Shown here: positions 51,186 through 57,961 of the stretch, piece by piece
Layout of the letters: each line of letters begins with the position of its first letter
Position numbering within the stretch: the stretch's first letter is position 1
Source of the DNA: Gemmatimonadota bacterium
Lineage (GTDB): Bacteria > Gemmatimonadota > Gemmatimonadetes > Gemmatimonadales > Gemmatimonadaceae
NCBI GenBank assembly: GCA_021324775.1
Contig: JAJPIM010000024.1
Span: 186,001-250,000 of the forward strand
DNA length: 64,000 nucleotides
Reading direction: 5' to 3'
The notes under the pieces: model-generated
The model's input: only the letters and a program-made list of their open reading frames with translations
Told to the model about the DNA's origin: nothing
Databases searched by the model: none
Made by a program: the position numbers and the translations under genes

Positions 51186-52145
51186 ATGCTCAAGACACTG
51201 CTGTGCTGCACGCTCGCGCTGGCAACCGCCGCGCCCAGCACCAATCACCGGGCGCCCGCCGGGCCGCACGATCTCCCCGCCCGCGATCAATCGGCAGCGA
51301 CGAGCCGGCCGCCCAATACACATGGCCGGATACCGATTCTCGAATACCACATCATCGGTGACCACGAGTCGCGCTGGACCGTCGACCGCGACCATTTCCG
51401 CCAATCGCTCCAGATGCTGTACGACCGTGGCTACCGCCCGGTGAGCGTGTCACAGATCCTCGATCACAAGATGGATCTTCCCGCGGGATTGTCCCCCGTC
51501 GTCTTCACGTTCGACGATGCGTCGCCCTCGCAGTTCCGGTACATCGAGCACGACGGCACGCTGGAGATCGATTCCACGTCCGCCATCGGGATCTGGCTCG
51601 CCTTTCACGCCGCGCACCCAGACTGGGGGAATCATGCGGTGTTCTGCATGCTCCCGGCCGCGGCCGCGGGCCACGCGTTCTTCGGCGAGCGCGGTATCGA
51701 GGGCCAGCGCTCGGCGTGGCGGTTCAAGAAGGTGCAGTTTCTCGATCAGCAGGGCTTCGAGTTGTGCGGCCACACACTCTGGCACGCGAACCTCGGCAAG
51801 TACTCCGATGCGGTCGTGCAGGAGCAGATCGCACGAGGCGAGTTGGCGATCGACTCCGCCGTTCCCGGCTATCACGTCCGCACGTTCGCGCTCCCGCTCG
51901 GCATCTGGCCGAAGAATCGCGCGCTGGCGCACGAGGGAAGCTGGACCGACCCGAAGACGGGCCGTGTCGTCAACTACCGATTCGATGCCGTGCTGGAAGT
52001 CTCGGGAGGGCCGGCGCCAAGTCCGAATGATCCGGGCTTCGATCCGCAACGCCTGCCACGCGTCGAGGTGTATTCGGAGACGCTGGAGCATACGCTGGAT
52101 GCTCTCGACAAGACCAACACCCGGTACGTCTCCAACGGCCAGTAG
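51186..52145 (+). CDS. Secreted polysaccharide deacetylase (NodB/CE4-like)
   Basis: 319 residues from ATG 51186 (two GTG codons directly before it are alternatives). A short signal peptide (KTLLCCTLALATAAPS) is followed by a NodB-like domain: ILEYHIIGDH, the Asp pair D110/D111 in VVFTFDDAS, and the metal histidines H196/H200 in CGHTLWHANL. It would remove acetyl groups from N-acetylhexosamines of surface glycans or peptidoglycan in the periplasm. The catalytic Asp pair and HTxxH are kept, so it is probably active. Confidence 0.87.
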   Translation: MLKTLLCCTLALATAAPSTNHRAPAGPHDLPARDQSAATSRPPNTHGRIPILEYHIIGDHESRWTVDRDHFRQSLQMLYDRGYRPVSVSQILDHKMDLPAGLSPVVFTFDDASPSQFRYIEHDGTLEIDSTSAIGIWLAFHAAHPDWGNHAVFCMLPAAAAGHAFFGERGIEGQRSAWRFKKVQFLDQQGFELCGHTLWHANLGKYSDAVVQEQIARGELAIDSAVPGYHVRTFALPLGIWPKNRALAHEGSWTDPKTGRVVNYRFDAVLEVSGGPAPSPNDPGFDPQRLPRVEVYSETLEHTLDALDKTNTRYVSNGQ

Positions 52146-52406
52146 CCCCGTCCGGGTCGTCACGCAGACCAGGACCTGCCGCCGGCCACGGCCGCTTCGT
52201 GATCCCCGGCACCGTCTGATGAGTTGTCTCGCCCTATCTTGAGTGGCCCGGAAACTGGAACTGTCGCGAAACTATACATCTCCGCAGACGTGTCGGTTCT
52301 CCTGACCGCTCAGGCGCTCCGTCGTCCTTATTATGGAGATTCCGGAGCCGGTGCCTGGGCCTGATCATCTTGCAGGACAACGTGGCGGAACGCTGAACGA
52401 GGTGCT

Positions 52407-53642
52407 GTGGCAAGTAGCGTAGCGGGCTCGATCGAACACCTGGCGTACTTCGGCACCCTTGGCGGGATGCGCGAAGGAGACGCTGACTGGCCGGCGATCA
52501 ACGCTGGCCTGCAGGTGCTTCTGCTCGTTGACGCCTGGATGAGCGGCACCGATGTGTCGCGCACATCGGACTATGGTATCCGCGCCGTCCGGTCCGCGAT
52601 CGAAGCCGTTCCCGCACCGCTGGCCGCGCGCCAGATCCTGTCGCGCATTGTCGATGCGGGTGAGACGTCCGGGCTGGCGGATGTACGGCAGGTCGGCCGC
52701 CATCTGATGGGTTACGGGAGGTCGCTCGACTACGATGGCCGGTATGCGCTGGCGGCGGACGTCTATCGCGCGCTGATCCGGCACGTGCCGCCGTCGATGG
52801 ACGCCGATATCGCGATCGATGCGCAGATGCGCCTCGGTTACTGCCTCCGCATTCAGGATGACTGGACAGCCGCCGAAACCGCGTACGGGTGCGCGCACGA
52901 GATCGCGATCGCGCGTGGCGACGCGCCCAAGGCGATGCACGCGCGGATCGGCCAGGCTTCCGTGGCGTTCGGCCGCGGAAATCTTCCCGTGGCGGAGTCC
53001 ATGCTCGACGCGGTGATCGTCGAAGCGGCGCCCGCGGGGTGTTCCGATGTGCGGTCGATGGCACTTCACGACCGTGCGCTCGTGGCGCATTGGCGTGGGC
53101 AGTACGATCAGGCTGCGCGGCTCGCCTATGGTGCGCTGGCGCTCACCCGCAGCCTGACCGCGCGCGACCGTATCCTCGCCGACCTCGCAAATGCGTTCGC
53201 GCAGCTCGGCGTGCTGGATGTGGCGCGCGACTCCTACATGGTGCTCGCGAGCACGGCGCAGGAGCAGTATGTCCGTTGGCTGGCGATGATCAACCTGCTC
53301 GAAATCTCGGCCCTGCAGACCAACGAAGCTGTCTTCGAGAGCTATCGCGCGGATTTGATGGGCGAGCGGCTGCCGTCGTTCCTGATGGCCCAGTACCACT
53401 ACTACACCGCGTTCGGCTACCACGCGTTCGGCAAGAATGGCGTCGCGTTGTTGTCCCTCGAGCAGGCGGGCGAGCTCGCGGAGCGGCACCGCTACAACCA
53501 GTTGCTCTTCCAGGTCGAAGAGCTGGCGGCTGCCGTCAAGCGCGGAGCCGCGGCCGAGAGGCGCGCGGCACGGCCGGTACCAGCGGAGCTTCAGGATGTC
53601 ACCGACGCGGTGTCCGAGATGCGCCAACTCGCCGGGGTCTAG
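52407..53642 (+). CDS. TPR-repeat protein of unknown function
   Basis: 411 residues from GTG 52407, with GAGG a few bases upstream. Almost the whole protein is helical with TPR-like repeats (RYALAADVYRALIRHVPPSM; DDWTAAETAYGCAHEIAIAR; GQYDQAARLAYGALALTRSL; GVLDVARDSYMVLASTAQEQ). There is no signal peptide or DNA-binding motif. TPRs bind other proteins; the layout resembles tails of regulators, but the N-terminal 45 residues are not a known effector domain. The 261 bases upstream show no clear promoter. Confidence 0.72.
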   Translation: MASSVAGSIEHLAYFGTLGGMREGDADWPAINAGLQVLLLVDAWMSGTDVSRTSDYGIRAVRSAIEAVPAPLAARQILSRIVDAGETSGLADVRQVGRHLMGYGRSLDYDGRYALAADVYRALIRHVPPSMDADIAIDAQMRLGYCLRIQDDWTAAETAYGCAHEIAIARGDAPKAMHARIGQASVAFGRGNLPVAESMLDAVIVEAAPAGCSDVRSMALHDRALVAHWRGQYDQAARLAYGALALTRSLTARDRILADLANAFAQLGVLDVARDSYMVLASTAQEQYVRWLAMINLLEISALQTNEAVFESYRADLMGERLPSFLMAQYHYYTAFGYHAFGKNGVALLSLEQAGELAERHRYNQLLFQVEELAAAVKRGAAAERRAARPVPAELQDVTDAVSEMRQLAGV

Positions 53643-53674
53643 CCGGCCGCCGGTTCCGCGGATACGGATGCCAA

Positions 53675-53705
53675 ACGGGCCACGAGGTATTCCCTCGTGG
53701 CCCGT
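53675..53705. terminator. Perfect bidirectional terminator hairpin
   Basis: ACGGGCCACGAGG / CCTCGTGGCCCGT, a 13-bp perfect stem with a TATTC loop, between the convergent TPR gene and the small lipoprotein gene, 32 and 28 bases from their stops. Confidence 0.85.
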
Positions 53706-53733
53706 CTGTCATACGGCTACCGAACTGGACCGT

Positions 53734-53865
53734 TTAGTGGCAGGTCCCTGAGCCTGCGCTCACTCCCCCTCCGCAATCCTGCACCGGCGCAGTCGCAGAC
53801 GAGCAAGCGGCAACGGCAGCGGTGAGTACGGTGAGTATGGCGAGGGCGATTTTGCGTTTGGTCAT
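53734..53865 (-). CDS. 43-residue lipoprotein-like peptide with Cys/Gly-rich mature part
   Basis: ATG at 53865 has AGAGG five bases upstream. The peptide starts MTKRKIALAILTVLTAAVAA and continues C-SSATAPVQDCGGGVSAGSG-TCH. The basic start, hydrophobic stretch and AVAAC form a lipobox with the lipidated Cys at position 21. The mature peptide would be 23 residues with Cys at 21, 31 and 42 of the precursor. It is divergent from the AraC-type regulator and followed by a perfect terminator. A short secreted lipopeptide, a small toxin-like lipoprotein (lysis type) or a precursor peptide are options; nothing decides among them. Confidence 0.6.
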   Translation of the reverse strand: MTKRKIALAILTVLTAAVAACSSATAPVQDCGGGVSAGSGTCH

Positions 53866-53950
53866 TCGGACCTCTGGGGCTGGTTTGGTTGGGGATGCGG
53901 ACGTCACGGTGTGACTCGCGTGCCGAAGGTACCGGTCCCAAACAAGTCAA

Positions 53951-53990
53951 AAAGGTGCGTTTTCTGACAGAAAGGTGCATTTTCCTGACA
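53951..53990. repeat. Tandem 20-bp direct repeat upstream of AraC-type regulator
   Basis: AAAGGTGCGTTTTCTGACA (53951) and AAAGGTGCATTTTCCTGACA (53971) lie side by side, repeating every 20 bases, on one face of the helix. They end one base before the regulator start at 53992. TTTCTG-A-CAGAAA is a near-palindrome across the junction. This is the layout of an AraC-family direct-repeat operator and may be autoregulatory. Confidence 0.6.
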
Positions 53991-53991
53991 C

Positions 53992-55035
53992 GTGCGCCCC
54001 GTGAGCCTCGATGTACTGTCCTATTTGCCCGCGCCGCTCCAGTCACACCTTCGGGTTGTGCTGGGCGGGACACGCGGACACATCCTGACCGCGGCCGATC
54101 GCTGGGAAGGATTCATCGAGGAGCTGCGTCGCGCGACGAGCGACGTGGTCGTGGTGGATCCCTGCGCGGACGGCGTATCGCGCGCCGCCGCGCTGGCCGC
54201 TGCACTCGATGCGCATCCGGCTACGCCTGTCGTGATCTACACGCCGGTGTCACCACTTTCATTTCGCGCGATCGCCGAGCTGGGCCGGTACAGCGCCCAT
54301 CACGCGGTGCATCAGATTGTGCTCCACCGCTACGACGACGAGCCACGACGGTTTCTCGAGATGCTCGAGCGCCAACCCGGTAACGCACTAAGTGTCGCGC
54401 TGCTCGACCGGCTGGCGCCCGCCCTCGCCGATCTCCCGCCGGCGCTCACCCGCGCCGTTGAACGGCTGGTGCGGCACCCGACCGATTTTCACGATGTTGG
54501 CGACCTGGCCGCCACCGCACGCGTGACAATCCGTACCGCATACCGGCATCTGGCTGGCGCGGGCTTCACATCACCACGCGCGCTCCTCGTCGGCGCGCGC
54601 CTGCTGCGCGCGTACGCCTATGCGCGCGACCCGAGACAGTCGCTCGAAGCGATCGCCGCCAAGGTCGGATACAGTGCGCCACGCATGATGGCCAAGCACA
54701 TGCGCGAGGTCATCGGCGTCACGCCGCGAGCCGTCCGGCGTCAGGTGCGTCCCTGGGAGTTCGTCGACACGCTCGCGACCTGGCTCTGCCCGTCACCCGA
54801 ACCGGCGACCGGGCCCGCACCGCGAACGCCGGCACCGCGGGCGCGAGCGCGCATCGCGCCACCGGGCATCGCGCCGGCACGCATCGCGCCATCGCGCATC
54901 TCCGATGCGGGGCCGGTGTGGGATCGCACCGTCCGCGTACTTGCCGATGCGGTGCCCGCCCCCGACGCGGCACCGAGTATACCGGGGTTCGACGCGTCGT
55001 GGTCCGATCATCCCTCACGCCCGAGATTGGGGTGA
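53992..55035 (+). CDS. AraC-type transcriptional regulator with receiver-like N-terminus
   Basis: 347 residues; the start is GTG 53992, with GTG 54001 possible. Residues about 15-125 look like a degenerate receiver domain (DVVVVDPCADG, TPVVIYTPVSPLSFRAIAEL). A two-helix-turn-helix AraC domain follows (VGDLAATARVTIRTAYRHLA; SLEAIAAKVGYSAPRMMAKH and ITP-like GVTPRAVRRQV). The last 70 residues are Pro/Ala/Arg-rich. It is followed by a receiver-only protein five bases later, and a tandem repeat lies just upstream. Likely an activator; its targets may include the small lipoprotein gene that diverges from the same region. Confidence 0.82.
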   Translation: MRPVSLDVLSYLPAPLQSHLRVVLGGTRGHILTAADRWEGFIEELRRATSDVVVVDPCADGVSRAAALAAALDAHPATPVVIYTPVSPLSFRAIAELGRYSAHHAVHQIVLHRYDDEPRRFLEMLERQPGNALSVALLDRLAPALADLPPALTRAVERLVRHPTDFHDVGDLAATARVTIRTAYRHLAGAGFTSPRALLVGARLLRAYAYARDPRQSLEAIAAKVGYSAPRMMAKHMREVIGVTPRAVRRQVRPWEFVDTLATWLCPSPEPATGPAPRTPAPRARARIAPPGIAPARIAPSRISDAGPVWDRTVRVLADAVPAPDAAPSIPGFDASWSDHPSRPRLG

Positions 55036-55040
55036 GACCG

Positions 55041-55469
55041 ATGACGCCCGTCCGTGCGAGACCCCCTGCGCCGGTGCCGGCTCTGCGCGTTCTCGTCGTG
55101 GATGACGAGCCGTCGATCTGCCGCGCGCTGACGATCGCGCTGTCGCGCGCGGGCTACGATGTCGAGTCAGCGCTCTCCGGCGAGGCGGCACACGAGATGC
55201 TGCGATCCCGCCACTTCGACGTGCTGTTTCTCGATCTGCGGATCCCTGATGTCCGAGGCGACGTACTGTTCCATCTCGCCGCGTCCCTGCAGCCCCATCT
55301 GCGCCACCGGACACTTTTCACCACTGGCGACGTAAGCGAGCGCGCGCAGGCGCTCATCGATGAGTGCCAGTGTCCCGTCATCAGAAAGCCGTTCAAGCTG
55401 AATGACGTGCTCGCCGCGATCGCCATGCTCTGCCCGGCTGAGCCGGCATCGGAATCGGAATCCGCCTGA
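55041..55469 (+). CDS. Stand-alone response regulator receiver domain
   Basis: 142 residues from ATG 55041, with GGGGTGAG ahead of it. It has all phosphorylation residues: D21/D22 in VLVVDDEPSICRAL, the phosphoacceptor D65 in VLFLDLRIPD, a Thr in LFTTGD and K116 in VIRKPF. It has no output domain. Being five bases behind the AraC-type gene, it probably relays a phosphate to or from a kinase and may act on the AraC protein by contact. The nearest kinase-like sequence is the small HisKA-like gene at 57493. Confidence 0.9.
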   Translation: MTPVRARPPAPVPALRVLVVDDEPSICRALTIALSRAGYDVESALSGEAAHEMLRSRHFDVLFLDLRIPDVRGDVLFHLAASLQPHLRHRTLFTTGDVSERAQALIDECQCPVIRKPFKLNDVLAAIAMLCPAEPASESESA

Positions 55470-55528
55470 TCACGGGGTGACGCCGGCGGGCGGAATGATC
55501 GGTCCGCGCGCCCGTGCCCCCGCCCGCG

Positions 55529-56299
55529 TCAGGACTTGCTGTCGAACACGAGACTCAGACAGGTGACGCCTGCTTCAGCCTTTTGCAGCTCCGAGACATC
55601 GACGGTCGCCGTGACGAAGCCAAGGCCATCCGCGATCTGTTGTGTACCCGGTGCGCTGGATGGGAAGATCACCGTGCCGCCGACCCGGACCACGTTGGCA
55701 CCCCACGGCTCATCGCTCGCCACCGGCACGATGCGCCGGGCGCCAAAGACGCTCGCCTCGATCCAGCCAGGATTCACGAGCACCGTCGCGTCATCGAGGC
55801 GGGCGCAGGCACTCTTGAGATGCAGGCACCGCGAGACCGGCACCGCGGTCACGGTGTAGCCGAGTGGCCCGGCGAGCGCGCGGAGCTGCGCGACGGCCGC
55901 CGCATTGGTACGCGGCGTCTGTCCGACATAGATCGACCGTCCGAGCCGCAGCACGTCGCCGCCATCGAGCGTCGCCGGGGCGGTGAGCCACTCGACCCGC
56001 CGGTGCGGTGCCAGCGCCGCGGCCATCGCCTCCGACTCCGCCTTGCGCGACATCGCTCCCATCGGTGACAGCACAGCGCACTCGTCGAGCACGATCGCCG
56101 CATCTTCCACGAACGTGGCATCCGGAAGGTCGTCGAGGGCGGGGAGTTCCACCACCCGAGCGCCCGCGACGCGCAACGCTGACTGATAGGCGCGGTGCTG
56201 CGCCCGTGCCGCGGCCACATCGATCGGTTCGCGCTCGAGGAACGACAGTTCGCACTCGGGAAGCCGCCGGCTCGGCACGCGGACGATGGCAGTCAGCAT
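55529..56299 (-). CDS. Dimethylarginine dimethylaminohydrolase (DDAH) family protein
   Basis: 256 residues with the pentein fold of DDAH/arginine deiminase. Expected catalytic residues are D66 in FVEDAAIVLD, H160 in RCLHLKSA and C247 in AGVTCLSLVF. Other family marks are DGGDVLRLGRSIYVGQTPRT and VLVNPGWIEASVF. It would hydrolyse N-omega-methylated arginines to citrulline and methylamines, or arginine analogues. It sits alone on the minus strand between a receiver gene and small membrane proteins. The stop is 59 bases from the stop of the convergent receiver gene. Confidence 0.9.
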   Translation of the reverse strand: MLTAIVRVPSRRLPECELSFLEREPIDVAAARAQHRAYQSALRVAGARVVELPALDDLPDATFVEDAAIVLDECAVLSPMGAMSRKAESEAMAAALAPHRRVEWLTAPATLDGGDVLRLGRSIYVGQTPRTNAAAVAQLRALAGPLGYTVTAVPVSRCLHLKSACARLDDATVLVNPGWIEASVFGARRIVPVASDEPWGANVVRVGGTVIFPSSAPGTQQIADGLGFVTATVDVSELQKAEAGVTCLSLVFDSKS

Positions 56300-56394
56300 C
56301 GGATGAATGGCACCTCGGGCAGCCCGCGACCGGCTCGATCCAACGCCACGCTCCTCGGTCTACTTCCTACTTTCTATACATCCGTCGTGCGCGG

Positions 56395-56592
56395 CTACGG
56401 CTTGTACAGGGCTGCGTCGAGAACCGACCACAGGTGCACCGCCCAGCCGAGCAGGAATATCCAGAGAATGGCGGCCAGGCAGAACTGAAACGCCGCCATG
56501 AGGAGCCGTCCCTGGAGCAGCTGCCCCAGCCCGGGTATGAAGAAGCTGGCGAGGGCAGCGATTACGTTGCCTGTGGAGCCTTGTCCGGCCAT
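56395..56592 (-). CDS. Small TM2-like membrane protein
   Basis: 65 residues from ATG 56592, with GGAG upstream; an in-frame ATG at 56652 gives a longer but less typical start. It has two hydrophobic stretches, VIAALASFFIPGLGQLLQGR and LMAAFQFCLAAILWIFLLGW, joined by a short turn with FIPGLGQ, a hallmark of TM2-like domain proteins, and ends HLWSVLDAALYKP. Its function is unknown; such proteins are widespread small inner-membrane components. Confidence 0.65.
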   Translation of the reverse strand: MAGQGSTGNVIAALASFFIPGLGQLLQGRLLMAAFQFCLAAILWIFLLGWAVHLWSVLDAALYKP

Positions 56593-56792
56593 GGTGCGAA
56601 TCTCCGTTAGCGGCGTCGGCGGAAACTGCGTACCAATCCTCTCTCCCACCACTCCCTACGAGCCCGAATGCGGGCAGGTTGCAGCGCCAGCCGCGTCCGG
56701 CAGGGGGGGCCGTGACGTGCCGGCGAATCGGCCCCGGGGGCTCGATCGTCTACTGTTATCAGCGGGCCGCAATACCATCGCCGCCACTGCCC

Positions 56793-57491
56793 CTATACCT
56801 TCCAGGTCCGCAGTGTGGCGATGGCTTGATCGAGGGCGGATTGCTGCTGCGGGTGTGTGGCGCGGTCGCGCAGCTCCCCGTAGGTCTCCAACGCCAACTG
56901 CAGGGCCGCGGGATCATGCTCGGCGCCGGCGAGACTGGCGGCGTTGTCCGCCAGATTCGCGCGCGCGAGATCGTCATCGAGGAATGTCTGGCATACCGTG
57001 CGCCACCGCTCGACGCGGCGGCGCGGGCTGGGCTCCGACAAGGCCCAGAGATGCCACGCCCCGCGGTTGGATGGATCGGCTGCCCGCGCCCGGGCCGCGA
57101 GCTCGCCGACGACGTCGGGCCCGCGCCCTGCAAGCCAGTAGGCGTTGGCAAGTATCACTAAGGCACGAGCGTTCGCGGGCTGCGCCGCGACGATGCGCTC
57201 ATAGATGGGACCCGCAACTTCCGGGATGTCGCGAAACGGCTCGACGGCCGCGATGAGCGAATCTGGCGTCGCACTCGTGGCCAGAGCCGCCAGCCGGAGA
57301 TGCAGGTGCGTGACGTTGGCAGAGGTGCGGTATTGCTCCACAGCCTCGGCCAACGCAGCACGGAGGTCGCCGGATGGTGGAACGGCCCGTGGGTCCGGCG
57401 GGCGCTCCGCGGACGCGACGTGGGGTGCGGGGCCGGCACCGGAGCCGGTGGCGCGATCGGTGCGAGTCGTTCGATCTGGAGGCGGAACCAT
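56793..57491 (-). CDS. TPR-like protein of unknown function
   Basis: 232 residues from ATG 57491 (ATG 57494 or GTG 57533 are alternatives). After a 45-residue Pro/Gly/Arg-rich start come helical repeats that resemble TPR units (AALAEAVEQYRTSANVTHLH; YERIVAAQPANARALVILAN; AARARAADPSNRGAWHLWAL; LQLALETYGELRDRATH). It is head to head with the HisKA-like gene, and the two starts overlap on opposite strands. No signal or domain of known function is seen. Confidence 0.7.
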   Translation of the reverse strand: MVPPPDRTTRTDRATGSGAGPAPHVASAERPPDPRAVPPSGDLRAALAEAVEQYRTSANVTHLHLRLAALATSATPDSLIAAVEPFRDIPEVAGPIYERIVAAQPANARALVILANAYWLAGRGPDVVGELAARARAADPSNRGAWHLWALSEPSPRRRVERWRTVCQTFLDDDLARANLADNAASLAGAEHDPAALQLALETYGELRDRATHPQQQSALDQAIATLRTWKV

Positions 57492-57492
57492 C

Positions 57493-57753
57493 ATGGAAGA
57501 GACGTCGGGCAAAGACACGCGATCAAGGTACACCGAACGACAACTCGCCGCCGCTGGCGAGGTGGCGCTGGATCTGCGTCACGCCCTCAACAATCCGCTC
57601 GCCGCTCTCATGGCCGAGGCGCAGTTGCTGGCGATGGAACCCCTGCAGCCCGAGCATCGGGCCGCGGTCGACCGGATCATCGATCTGTGCCGCCGGACCG
57701 TGAACCTCGTCCGCGGGCTGGACGCCGCCACTCGGGCGGCGAACGACGCATGA
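57493..57753 (+). CDS. Small HisKA-like (histidine kinase dimerisation) protein
   Basis: 86 residues from ATG 57493, with GGAGG ten bases upstream. The core DLRHALNNPLAALMAEAQLL matches the H-box helix of histidine kinases, where the His of HxLNNPL is phosphorylated. The second helix of the dimerisation domain follows (AVDRIIDLCRRTVNLVRGLD). There is no ATPase domain, so it cannot phosphorylate itself; it may act as a phosphotransfer or adaptor protein. A receiver-only protein is encoded two kb away. Confidence 0.7.
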   Translation: MEETSGKDTRSRYTERQLAAAGEVALDLRHALNNPLAALMAEAQLLAMEPLQPEHRAAVDRIIDLCRRTVNLVRGLDAATRAANDA

Positions 57754-57961
57754 AGCACCCCGCATGAGGCACCCAATCCAGCGCGACCTTGCGCAAACGG
57801 GGAAGACGCGCGATCTTGGGTGCGTACCAGGATTGACGCGGCGACGCGTTTGTAGACGCCGGCCGCCGCACGCGCGTGACCGATCCGCGCCCCCTGAGTT
57901 GGGGAGCCAAAGCAGTAGAAGTTGCGCGGACTGCGCACGACCACATAGCACACCCACATAA

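Noticed and set aside
52146-52406. 261-base gap before the TPR gene
   Set aside because: I looked for a promoter, small gene or RNA; AT-rich pieces such as ACTATACATC occur but no -35/-10 pair with proper spacing was found.
57922-57950. Possible rho promoter TTGCGC-17-ATAGCA
   Set aside because: The -10 match is too poor to call; mentioned only as a lead.
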